Shown here in pieces: positions 1 to 5,842 of a stretch of DNA of 8,809 nucleotides. Numbering within the stretch: the stretch's first letter is position 1; each line of letters opens with the position of its first letter. The stretch comes from Candidatus Omnitrophota bacterium (GTDB lineage: Bacteria; Omnitrophota; Koll11; Zapsychrales; Fredricksoniimonadaceae), in contig JAHFGF010000061.1 in assembly GCA_023247595.1 (NCBI GenBank), forward strand, positions 1 to 8,809, read 5' to 3'. The notes under the pieces were generated by a model. It saw only the letters and a list, made by a program, of their open reading frames with translations. It was not told where the DNA came from and searched no databases. The translations under genes were made by a program, and so were the position numbers.

Positions 1-1
1 G

Positions 2-211
2 TTTACCGTTAAGGTTATGGCCATCGAGAAAGAATCGGACGCGGCCAATAAAGAGCTCAGAGAGTTAAGACGCGTGAACGCGGAACTTAAAAAGCAAAAA
101 GAAGATATCCAGTGGGTTGCTAAGTCTGATTATGATAATGCGGTTTTAAAGTTAAAAAAAGTGGAAAGTGAATTGGCCCGCCTGTCACGCGATCAAAATC
201 CCGAAGTTTGA
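2..211 (+). CDS. C-terminal end of a coiled-coil protein (partial)
   Basis: The reading frame is open from the left edge (first full codon at position 2) to TGA at 209-211, so about 69 residues of a longer protein are seen. An internal ATG at 17 could be a start, but it has no ribosome-binding site and the frame continues upstream, so a truncated gene is the better reading. The visible part is very rich in Lys, Glu, Arg and Asp, with Leu, Ile and Val at roughly heptad spacing (for example KELRELRRVNAELKKQKEDI and LKLKKVESELARL), as expected of a long alpha-helical coiled coil. There is no cysteine, no membrane segment and no catalytic motif. The function cannot be told from this fragment; a coiled-coil structural or scaffold protein is possible. 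It ends 36 bases before the aminotransferase gene. Confidence 0.6.
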   Translation, partial: FTVKVMAIEKESDAANKELRELRRVNAELKKQKEDIQWVAKSDYDNAVLKLKKVESELARLSRDQNPEV

Positions 212-247
212 GTTTTAGTAAGTATCTTGCCGTGATTAATTAATACA

Positions 248-1441
248 ATGGAACATTTGTCGACTATGAAATTTTCAAACCGCACCAACTGGGAGTTAAG
301 CGCCAACCGTATGAATATGGCGTTAGACGAATTGCGCGCGGCCAACACAGACGTCATTGATTTAACCGAATCCAACCCAACGCGCTGCGGATTTTCTTAT
401 CCGGACAACATTTTAAAAGGCCTTTCAAATTCCGCCAACCTTTGTTACCTGCCGGAATCCAAAGGCATGCGCCATGCCCGTCAGGCGGTTTGTGATTATT
501 ATGCATCAAATGGAGTTGCTGTTGATCCGGAATCCGTTGTCCTGACATCCAGCACGTCGGAAGGATACACGTTTCTTTTTAAACTGCTTCTGAATCCCGG
601 TGAGAAGGTGCTTATCGCGCGGCCAAGTTATCCTTTGTTTCAATATCTGATTGAATTATCTGACGCTGTTTATGATTTTTATCCTTTGAATTACGTTCAA
701 GGCAGATGGCAGATTGATTTTGAAGCCTTGGAAAAGATGATCGATACGGATACGCGGGCGGTCATTTTGGTTAATCCGAATAATCCCACAGGTTCTTATA
801 TCACCCAAGAAGAAATGGATGAGCTTAACCGGATTTGCCTGCGCCATAATTTGGCGATTATTAGTGACGAAGTGTTCTTTGATTACCGTTTGAATCCGGC
901 GGATAAACAGGGAGTTAGTTTTTCTAGAAATGCAAAAGTCCCGACGTTTGTGCTTAATGGTATTTCTAAAATCCTTGGGCTGCCGCAGATGAAGCTCTCA
1001 TGGATTTTAGTTCAAGGCCCGCAAGATGCGGCGGGTGAAGCGCTCAAACGGCTCGATATGATTGCTGACACATTTTTGTCCGTCAATACACCGGTTCAAA
1101 ATGCTTTGCCTTTGTGGTTTCAGGCCCGCGGTCTTCTTCAAACAGCGATTTTAAACCGCCTTAGAAAAAATCATAAAGCTGTAAAAGAATTCGCGTGTGT
1201 TCATAAGTTGACTTTTTTTGAAAGCAGGGGCGGATGGTATGCGGTTGTTCATTCATCCATAATTAAAGATGAAGAAGACTGGATTTTGGATTTATTAGTT
1301 CGCAAACATGTATTGGTCCATCCTGGATATTTTTTTGATTTTCCCGAAGAAGGTAATCTTGTTTTAAGTTTACTGCCGGATGAGAAAGATTTTCAAAAAG
1401 GTTTAGGGCTTATGGCTGACATGTTTCGGAGGGAGAAATGA
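248..1441 (+). CDS. PLP-dependent aminotransferase, class I/II (fold type I)
   Basis: Fold-type I pyridoxal-phosphate enzyme of 397 residues, the usual length, predicted to be cytoplasmic and to move an amino group between an amino acid and a 2-oxo acid. Visible family motifs are LTESNPTRCGF (39-49), NPNNPTG (176-182), SDEV (206-209, with Asp207 expected to contact the pyridine nitrogen) and SK (240-241, with Lys241 as the Schiff-base lysine). Three positions differ from the aspartate aminotransferase pattern: Phe210 where Tyr225 is expected, Lys249 where the phosphate-binding Arg266 is expected, and NLVLSLLP (370-377) where the substrate-carboxylate Arg386 segment normally lies. Substrate is therefore open. 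ATG 248 has no Shine-Dalgarno; ATG 266 (MKFSNRTNW) is an equally good start, because the recognisable domain begins there. The 3' end overlaps the next gene by ATGA, which suggests translational coupling. Family call is firm, substrate unknown. Confidence 0.93.
   Translation: MEHLSTMKFSNRTNWELSANRMNMALDELRAANTDVIDLTESNPTRCGFSYPDNILKGLSNSANLCYLPESKGMRHARQAVCDYYASNGVAVDPESVVLTSSTSEGYTFLFKLLLNPGEKVLIARPSYPLFQYLIELSDAVYDFYPLNYVQGRWQIDFEALEKMIDTDTRAVILVNPNNPTGSYITQEEMDELNRICLRHNLAIISDEVFFDYRLNPADKQGVSFSRNAKVPTFVLNGISKILGLPQMKLSWILVQGPQDAAGEALKRLDMIADTFLSVNTPVQNALPLWFQARGLLQTAILNRLRKNHKAVKEFACVHKLTFFESRGGWYAVVHSSIIKDEEDWILDLLVRKHVLVHPGYFFDFPEEGNLVLSLLPDEKDFQKGLGLMADMFRREK
1428..1435 (+). promoter_or_regulatory. 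Ribosome-binding site of the cobalamin adenosyltransferase gene
   Basis: GGAGGGAG lies inside the end of the aminotransferase gene, five bases (from the GGAGG core) upstream of ATG 1438. It is the strongest Shine-Dalgarno match in the window and fixes the start of the downstream gene at the ATGA overlap. Confidence 0.75.
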
Positions 1442-1989
1442 AGATTTATACTAAAAAAGGGGATAAGGGTTGGACCTCGTTGATTGGAGGAACCAAGGTT
1501 CTTAAAAGCGAATTGCGTATTGAATCTTATGGAATGGTTGATGAGTTAAATTCCTACTTGGGGTTGGTCGTGCACGGGATACCGAAACGGAATAATATTA
1601 GAAAGGTTGTCGGCATAGTTCAGGACAGGCTTTTTATTATTGGATCACAATTGGCCAAAGACCAGCGTGTCAGCACAATGAAGTTGCCGCAATTAAAATC
1701 GGACGATGTTCTTTTGCTGGAACAGGAAATCGATCGCATGACTGAAAAAATGCCGGCCTTGACGTCCTTTATTTTGCCGGGAGGATCGCTTGCCGCGTCC
1801 TATTGCCATGTGGCGCGTTGCGTTTGCCGCAGGGCCGAGCGGACGGTGGTTGCGCTGTCGCTTAAAGATCGTGTGGATCCCATCATGATCGTCTATCTAA
1901 ACCGTCTTTCAGATTATTTGTTTGTATTGGCCAGGTTTCTAAATAAACAAAAAAAGGTTAAAGATATTCTTTGGAAGCCTGTTTTTTAA
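1438..1989 (+). CDS. ATP:cob(I)alamin adenosyltransferase, PduO type
   Basis: Transfers the adenosyl group of ATP to reduced cob(I)alamin to make coenzyme B12 (adenosylcobalamin); PduO-type enzymes are trimeric helical bundles in the cytoplasm. At 183 residues it has normal length. Family signatures appear in order: YTKKGDKGWTSL (4-15, the N-terminal ATP-binding GDxGxT loop), RIESYG (27-32), DELNSYLG (35-42), FILPGG (111-116), RRAER (131-135, which carries the catalytic arginine region) and NRLSDYLFVLAR (155-166). The start is supported by a strong ribosome-binding site at 1428-1435. The ATGA overlap with the aminotransferase makes co-translation likely. No cobalamin-dependent enzyme or B12 biosynthesis gene is in the window, so whether it serves corrinoid salvage or a specific mutase elsewhere is not visible. 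The enzyme class is quite certain. Confidence 0.95.
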   Translation: MKIYTKKGDKGWTSLIGGTKVLKSELRIESYGMVDELNSYLGLVVHGIPKRNNIRKVVGIVQDRLFIIGSQLAKDQRVSTMKLPQLKSDDVLLLEQEIDRMTEKMPALTSFILPGGSLAASYCHVARCVCRRAERTVVALSLKDRVDPIMIVYLNRLSDYLFVLARFLNKQKKVKDILWKPVF

Positions 1990-2014
1990 CAGCGAGGGTA
2001 AATAAGCTTAAAGA

Positions 2015-2043
2015 TTTTCATTTTTACAAAATTTTGCTAAGAT
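2015..2043 (+). promoter_or_regulatory. Candidate sigma70-type promoter before the dCMP deaminase gene
   Basis: TTTTCA (2015-2020) and TAAGAT (2038-2043) are separated by 17 bases, and TGC directly before the second box gives an extended -10 (TGCTAAGAT). A start of transcription near 2050 would leave a leader of about 25 bases carrying the AAAGGA ribosome-binding site (2061-2066). It lies in the AT-rich part of an 86-base gap, one of the few gaps large enough for a promoter. The call rests on consensus matching by eye only, and the host's sigma-factor preference is unknown. Confidence 0.45.
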
Positions 2044-2075
2044 ACAGGCCTTATTTGAACAAAGGATGAAAAATA

Positions 2076-2546
2076 ATGAAAAGACCGGAATGGGATGAGT
2101 ATTTTTTAAAGTTGGCTATGCTGGCGTCCGAACGCGCCACCTGTCCGCGCATGCATTGCGGCTGTGTATTGGTGAAAGATAAGAACGTGATCACAACCGG
2201 TTATAATGGTTCAATTCCCGGTGATGAACACTGCGATCAAGTCGGCTGCCTGATTGTGGATAATCATTGCGTGCGCACCGTCCACGCGGAGATGAACGCG
2301 TTAATCCAGGCTGCCCGACGCGGTCATGCGGTTGAAGAGGCGAGCGCTTATATCACGAACATGCCCTGCACGACCTGCGCCAAGGCGTTAATTACCGCGG
2401 GGATTAAACGCGTTATTGTTTTTTCCGATTATCATGACACGCTGGCCCTGCAGTTTTTTACTAAGGCCAAGGTTAAAATCGATAAAATAAATATTCCGTC
2501 CAAAGAAATTCAGTACGATTTAAAAAATTATTCTTCAGCCAGGTAA
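2076..2546 (+). CDS. Deoxycytidylate (dCMP) deaminase, zinc-dependent
   Basis: Converts dCMP to dUMP, the feed for thymidylate synthase; cytoplasmic, ComEB/dCMP deaminase branch of the cytidine deaminase-like superfamily. Its 156 residues are standard. The N-terminal RPEWDEYFLKLAMLASERATC (3-23) and TGYNGS (41-46) are typical of the dCMP branch. The catalytic zinc site is HAE (His70, with Glu72 as proton shuttle) plus PCTTC (Cys98, Cys101), spaced as in the family. Extra cysteines and histidines at 23, 28, 30, 52, 53, 58 and 65 may bind a second structural metal, as in some dCMP deaminases. ATG 2076 has AAAGGA nine bases upstream. The next gene begins four bases after the stop. A blasticidin- or riboflavin-type deaminase is unlikely because the dCMP-specific N-terminal segment is intact. 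Confidence 0.95.
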   Translation: MKRPEWDEYFLKLAMLASERATCPRMHCGCVLVKDKNVITTGYNGSIPGDEHCDQVGCLIVDNHCVRTVHAEMNALIQAARRGHAVEEASAYITNMPCTTCAKALITAGIKRVIVFSDYHDTLALQFFTKAKVKIDKINIPSKEIQYDLKNYSSAR

Positions 2547-2550
2547 ATTT

Positions 2551-2955
2551 ATGGAAAAAATTAAAATTCTAATTGCCGATGACGAAGTTGATATTTTGGA
2601 AGTTATGGCTAAAAAAATCAATGACGCCGGATTTGACGTTGTCACCGCCGCCGATGGGGAAGCAGCTTGGGAGAAAGTTAAGTCTGAATCTCCGGATATC
2701 CTGGTTTTAGATCTGACCATGCCCAAAATGGATGGATTTGAAGTTTTAAAAAATTTACGGCAGACCCCGCCGAATGACAAATGGGTGCCGGTTATCATCG
2801 TATCCGCCCTGGGCGATGTCAAAGACATGGAGCGCGGCATAGAATTACAGGCGGATCATTATTTGGTCAAACCATGCTCCGTCCAGGAAATCCTCAAGGG
2901 CATCCGCCTTATGCTGTCGTTGGCTCCCCAGCGTCGGGAATCCTCAGAATCGTAG
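2551..2955 (+). CDS. Stand-alone response regulator receiver (CheY-like)
   Basis: A 134-residue protein consisting of one receiver domain. The acidic pair is Asp10-Asp11, the phospho-acceptor is Asp54 in LVLDLTMPKMDG (51-62), the switch Ser/Thr is Ser85 in IIVSAL, and the conserved lysine is Lys107 in LVKP. All residues needed for phosphorylation by a histidine kinase are present. There is no output domain: the domain ends near residue 124 and is followed by a short polar tail. It would therefore act by protein-protein contact or as a phosphorelay intermediate. No histidine kinase is next to it, so it is an orphan in this window. Start ATG 2551 has only a weak AGG (2541-2543) upstream and sits four bases after the dCMP deaminase stop, which favours co-transcription with that gene. 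Confidence 0.93.
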   Translation: MEKIKILIADDEVDILEVMAKKINDAGFDVVTAADGEAAWEKVKSESPDILVLDLTMPKMDGFEVLKNLRQTPPNDKWVPVIIVSALGDVKDMERGIELQADHYLVKPCSVQEILKGIRLMLSLAPQRRESSES

Positions 2956-2960
2956 TATCT

Positions 2961-3764
2961 ATGAAATTATTTTTGACCCTCATCATTGGATTTACATTTC
3001 TTTATGCGCTGGTCCGATACTTGGAATTGACCAGCATTTTTTATCCCTCCAGGATCATTGAAGTCACGCCAGACCGCATGAAGATTTCCTTTGAAGATGT
3101 TTATATCACCGCTCAAGATGGTGTCAGAATTAATGGATGGCTGATTATTCAGCCTCAAGCTAAAAGCACATTGCTTCATTTTCACGGCAACGCTGGAAAC
3201 ATCAGCGATCGCCTGATGACGATCAAGTTTTTTCATGAACTGGGAGTTAATGTATTAATTATTGATTACCGCGGATATGGACGCAGTCAAGGAAGTCCCT
3301 CGGAAAAGGGTGTGTATTTAGACGGACGTGCTGCGTTTGATTTTCTCAAAAGCCGTAAAGATATCGGACATCTGCCTATTGTTATTTACGGCGGGTCTTT
3401 AGGCGGAGCCGTTGCGATTGACGTCGCCACCCAGCGCGATGTGGCTGGGCTGATTATCGATTCCTCTTTTCCTTCGGCACCCGAGATGGGCCGGGTTTTG
3501 TATCCGATTCTTCCGACTTTTTTAATGAGCGTTAAGTTTGATTCTAAGCAAAAGATTAAAAGTCTAATTATTCCAAAACTCTTTATGCACAGCAGGGAAG
3601 ATCCAGTGGTTCCTTTTCGGCTGGGCCGGATATTATTTGATGCGGCTCCTGAGCCTAAGGAATTTGTGGAATTAACCGGCGGACACAGCGACGCGCATAT
3701 TGACTGCCGTGATCAATTTGAGGGATGTGTTGAAGGCTTTTTAAAGCGCAAAGGTTGGTTATGA
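2961..3764 (+). CDS. Membrane-anchored alpha/beta hydrolase, Bem46/YfhR-like
   Basis: Serine hydrolase of 267 residues, likely acting on an ester or similar bond; the substrate is unknown. Residues 3-18 (LFLTLIIGFTFLYALV) form one hydrophobic segment, best read as an N-terminal membrane anchor with the catalytic domain behind it, as is usual for the Bem46/ABHD13-17 group. The fold markers are HFHGNAGN (73-80, oxyanion region), DYRGYGRSQGSP (102-113), the nucleophile elbow GGSLGG (144-149, Ser146), Asp214 in SREDPVVPF, and His242 in GGHSDA, giving a full catalytic triad. The frame is open further upstream to 2781, but that part lies over the receiver gene in another frame; ATG 2961, five bases after that gene's stop, restores the membrane anchor at the N-terminus. 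No ribosome-binding site precedes it, so it may depend on translation of the upstream gene. Confidence 0.9.
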   Translation: MKLFLTLIIGFTFLYALVRYLELTSIFYPSRIIEVTPDRMKISFEDVYITAQDGVRINGWLIIQPQAKSTLLHFHGNAGNISDRLMTIKFFHELGVNVLIIDYRGYGRSQGSPSEKGVYLDGRAAFDFLKSRKDIGHLPIVIYGGSLGGAVAIDVATQRDVAGLIIDSSFPSAPEMGRVLYPILPTFLMSVKFDSKQKIKSLIIPKLFMHSREDPVVPFRLGRILFDAAPEPKEFVELTGGHSDAHIDCRDQFEGCVEGFLKRKGWL

Positions 3765-4960
3765 GCCAATTCTTTCGGGTTGAAAAAAATAACATCATTT
3801 CACCAGCTGGGCTTCCGGTTTTTATGCGCGGGGTGAATTTCGGCGGATGGCTCATGATGGAAGGATATATCCTTCACGCGCCTAATCTGGCGGTTTCGAA
3901 ATTTAAAAAAGATTTTGTTAAAGTGCTGGGGGAAAAAGCGCTTGAAGAGTTTGAAAAGCATTTTCATGAGACGTTCATTCGGGAAGATGATTTTCGTTTG
4001 ATTGCCAAATCTGGTTTTAATTCGGTGCGGGTTCCTTTTCATCATGCCTTGATTGAAAGAAAACCATATCAGTATGATCCCGCGGGTGTGGCTTATTTGG
4101 ATCGTGTTTTAGAATGGGGCAAGAAATATAAGCTCGGCATAATCTTGGATTTGCATGCCGCGCCCGGCGCGCAAAATCATGACTGGCATTCCGACAGTAA
4201 CGGACAGGCGGATCTCTGGAGTACAACCGCCAATCAAAAACGCGTCTATGCCTTATGGGAATTTTTGGCCGACCGCTACAAGGACAATCCGGCGGTCCTT
4301 GGGTATGATTTGCTCAATGAATCTGTTGCTTCAGATGAAAAGCAATTAACGGCGTTTTATCAGCAGCTTGTTTCCGTTATCCGTAAGGTCGACCGCAATC
4401 ATATCCTTTTTGTTGAAGGCAACCGCTGGGCGCAGGATGTGAAGTGTTTGGAACCTATTCAGGATGACAATATGGTTGTCAGCATTCATTATTATGAACC
4501 GCTTGAGTTGACATTTAATTTTGTTCCGTTTTTGAAATATCCGCTTAAATCCAAATTAACGATTTGGCATAAACCGCATATGAAAAAAAGGCTGGAGCAA
4601 TATGCGCGGTGGTCACGGAAATTCAGCCGGCCGATTCATGTGGGGGAGTTTGGCGTTAATTATCGTCAAGGTCTCTTTGGTGAAGACACCTATCTCAAAG
4701 ATCTTTTGGAATGTTTTAATGAATTGGGTTTTCACTGGAATTACTGGACCTACAAAGCGGTTAAAAATAGCGCCTTTCCCGACGGATTGTTCAGCTATTA
4801 TCCAAATTCACCGTGGGTCGCCCGGCAGGGGCCTCGCATGGGTTGGGATACTTACGCGGCCTTGTGGCCGAAATGTAAAGATGAATTGATTCATTCCTGG
4901 GAAACCAAATCATTCTCATTAAATTCGCATGTCTATGAGGCTTTAAAAAATGGCATATGA
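3761..4960 (+). CDS. Glycoside hydrolase family 5, exo-beta-glucanase-like
   Basis: A (beta/alpha)8-barrel retaining glycosidase of 399 residues. RGVNFGGWLMMEGYI (23-37), TFIREDDFRLIAKSGFNSVRVPF (71-93, with Arg90) and DLHAAPGAQN (130-139, with His132) closely follow the pattern of GH5 exo-1,3-beta-glucanases of the yeast EXG type. The acid/base is Glu187 in LNES, the nucleophile Glu296 in GEFG, with HYY (243-245) and Trp329 as expected subsite residues, so the enzyme should be active. Substrate is inferred as a beta-glucan or beta-glucoside, with 1,3 linkage only a suggestion. There is no signal peptide or membrane segment, which is unusual and points to the cytoplasm. Start ATG 3761 (ATGA overlap with the hydrolase) has AAAGG at 3750-3754; the TTG at 3755 would have no spacing. 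The 3' end overlaps the methyltransferase by 11 bases. Confidence 0.92.
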   Translation: MSQFFRVEKNNIISPAGLPVFMRGVNFGGWLMMEGYILHAPNLAVSKFKKDFVKVLGEKALEEFEKHFHETFIREDDFRLIAKSGFNSVRVPFHHALIERKPYQYDPAGVAYLDRVLEWGKKYKLGIILDLHAAPGAQNHDWHSDSNGQADLWSTTANQKRVYALWEFLADRYKDNPAVLGYDLLNESVASDEKQLTAFYQQLVSVIRKVDRNHILFVEGNRWAQDVKCLEPIQDDNMVVSIHYYEPLELTFNFVPFLKYPLKSKLTIWHKPHMKKRLEQYARWSRKFSRPIHVGEFGVNYRQGLFGEDTYLKDLLECFNELGFHWNYWTYKAVKNSAFPDGLFSYYPNSPWVARQGPRMGWDTYAALWPKCKDELIHSWETKSFSLNSHVYEALKNGI

Positions 4961-5753
4961 AAAAATTACAAGCGTGAAGAACGAAGGCATTAAAGACGCG
5001 ATTGCTTTGCGTGACCGCAAAGGAAGAGATGCCCAAGGATTGACTTTGATAGACGGCATAAGCGAGCTCAAGCTGGCACTGGAGGCGGGAATAACGATTG
5101 AAAGAGTATTCCTTTGTCCCAAACGGATGGACGCGCAAACGTTGAATGCGCTGGATAAAAAATTTGTTGCGAAAGCTCTTAAGGTTTTAGAAGTATCCGA
5201 ACCTGTCTTTGAAAAATTATCGTTTGGCGATAGGCTTGATGGCGTGGTGGCTGTTGCGCAGACACCGAAGCGGCATTTAAAAAATTTAAAACTCACCAAC
5301 CGTTCATTATTGGTCATTGTTGAGTCCGTGGAGAAGCCGGGCAATTTAGGAGCGATTTTAAGGACATGCGACGCCGCGGGCGTGGATGGATTAATTGTTT
5401 GCGACGCGCGAACAGATGTGTATAATCCCAATGTCATCCGGGCCAGTTTAGGGGCTATTTTTACGGTTCCGGTTGCGGTTTGCTCCAATCAGGAGGCTTT
5501 GGATTTCCTGCGTACCAACAAAGTCAAAGTTATTGCGACATTACCGGACGCGGTCCAATCGTATTGGAAAGCTGATTACAAAAATTCGTCCGCGATTCTT
5601 TTAGGAAGTGAACAAAACGGTCTGAGTGAATTCTGGCAAAAAAATGCTGATGAAAAAATTCAGATCCCCATGACAGGCCAAGTTAATTCTTTGAATGTCT
5701 CTATTTCAGCGGCGCTTGCGGTGTATGAAGTTTTACGGCAGCGAAAATCTTAA
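4950..5753 (+). CDS. SpoU/TrmH-family RNA 2'-O-ribose methyltransferase
   Basis: SAM-dependent methyltransferase with the SPOUT trefoil knot, 267 residues, acting on rRNA or tRNA in the cytoplasm. Residues 1-105 form an N-terminal L7Ae-like substrate-binding region, ending in the typical DGVVAVAQTP segment. The catalytic domain carries motif 1 ESVEKPGNLGAILRTCDAAG (125-144, with Asn132 and Arg138), motif 2 ILLGSEQNGLS (216-226) and motif 3 IPMTGQVNSLNVSISAALAVYE (239-260), which form the knot and the SAM pocket. NPNVIRASLGAIF (159-171) is also characteristic. The target nucleotide cannot be assigned; TrmH, RlmB and TsnR-like proteins share these motifs. ATG 4950 has GAGG (4937-4940) nine bases upstream, inside the glycosidase gene, and the 11-base overlap implies coupling. 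It stands two genes before an ABC-F factor and next to another rRNA-modification gene. Confidence 0.93.
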   Translation: MAYEKITSVKNEGIKDAIALRDRKGRDAQGLTLIDGISELKLALEAGITIERVFLCPKRMDAQTLNALDKKFVAKALKVLEVSEPVFEKLSFGDRLDGVVAVAQTPKRHLKNLKLTNRSLLVIVESVEKPGNLGAILRTCDAAGVDGLIVCDARTDVYNPNVIRASLGAIFTVPVAVCSNQEALDFLRTNKVKVIATLPDAVQSYWKADYKNSSAILLGSEQNGLSEFWQKNADEKIQIPMTGQVNSLNVSISAALAVYEVLRQRKS

Positions 5754-5780
5754 ATGAAATTTGTCGATCCTTCGATTCGT

Positions 5781-5800
5781 CCCACGGCCATGGCCGTGGG
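5781..5800. repeat. Perfect 20-base GC-rich palindrome, REP-like
   Basis: CCCACGGC-CATG-GCCGTGGG is identical to its own reverse complement. As RNA it gives an 8-bp, nearly all-GC stem with a CAUG loop. It lies in the middle of the 89-base gap between two genes, directly followed by CTTCTCTC. The general form (CCCACGGC, short loop, GCCGTGGG) resembles hairpins at the ends of IS200/IS605-type elements and the REP sequences spread by related transposases, so it may be a solitary REP or an element remnant. A weak intrinsic terminator for the upstream operon is an alternative, as the following tract is pyrimidine-rich but not a T run. A second, smaller hairpin follows 16 bases later. Confidence 0.75.
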
Positions 5801-5816
5801 CTTCTCTCAGGATTCC

Positions 5817-5829
5817 GCCCCAGTGGGGC
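5817..5829. repeat. Small GC hairpin GCCCC-AGT-GGGGC in the same leader
   Basis: A perfect 5-bp stem with a 3-base loop, 16 bases downstream of the 20-base palindrome and 13 bases before ATG 5843. Both hairpins are followed by a similar sequence (GTGGGCTTC and GTGGGGCTTC), so the two may be parts of one element. Its right arm GTGGGG is the only purine-rich stretch near the next start, but it is too far upstream to be a normal ribosome-binding site and would be locked in the stem. Confidence 0.5.
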
Positions 5830-5842
5830 TTCATAAATAATT

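Larger units (their letters stand above)
5754..5840 (+). other. Possible 28-codon leader ORF across the palindrome region
   Basis: ATG 5754 follows the methyltransferase stop (5751-5753) directly and opens a frame of 28 codons ending in TAA at 5838-5840, two bases before the start of the pseudouridine synthase. The peptide would begin MKFVDPSIRPTAMAVG, and the PTAMAVG part is simply the reading of the palindrome. There is no ribosome-binding site in front of it, and its codons are dictated by the repeat, so it is probably a chance ORF. A role as a translated leader or as a coupling device for the downstream gene is possible but unsupported. Confidence 0.2.

Noticed and set aside
1979..1992. 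Hairpin CTGTT-TTTT-AACAG at the stop of the adenosyltransferase gene, as a terminator.
   Set aside because: The stem has five bp and low stability and no T run follows it; it overlaps the stop codon and is likely chance.
2781..2960. Upstream extension of the alpha/beta hydrolase to an ATG at 2781.
   Set aside because: It would overlap the receiver gene by 175 bases in another frame and add 60 residues unlike any hydrolase N-terminus; the membrane anchor begins right at ATG 2961.
3755..3760. TTG start of the GH5 gene at 3755.
   Set aside because: The AAAGG ribosome-binding site ends at 3754, leaving no spacing for TTG but a normal six bases for ATG 3761.
4602..4889. 95-codon + strand ORF within the GH5 gene.
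   Set aside because: Out-of-frame shadow lying over the catalytic nucleophile region of a clear GH5 enzyme.
4943..5488. Antisense ORF of 181 codons opposite the methyltransferase.
   Set aside because: No recognisable domain, Ser/Thr/Ala-rich composition typical of reverse-frame reading, and the + strand gene is unambiguous.
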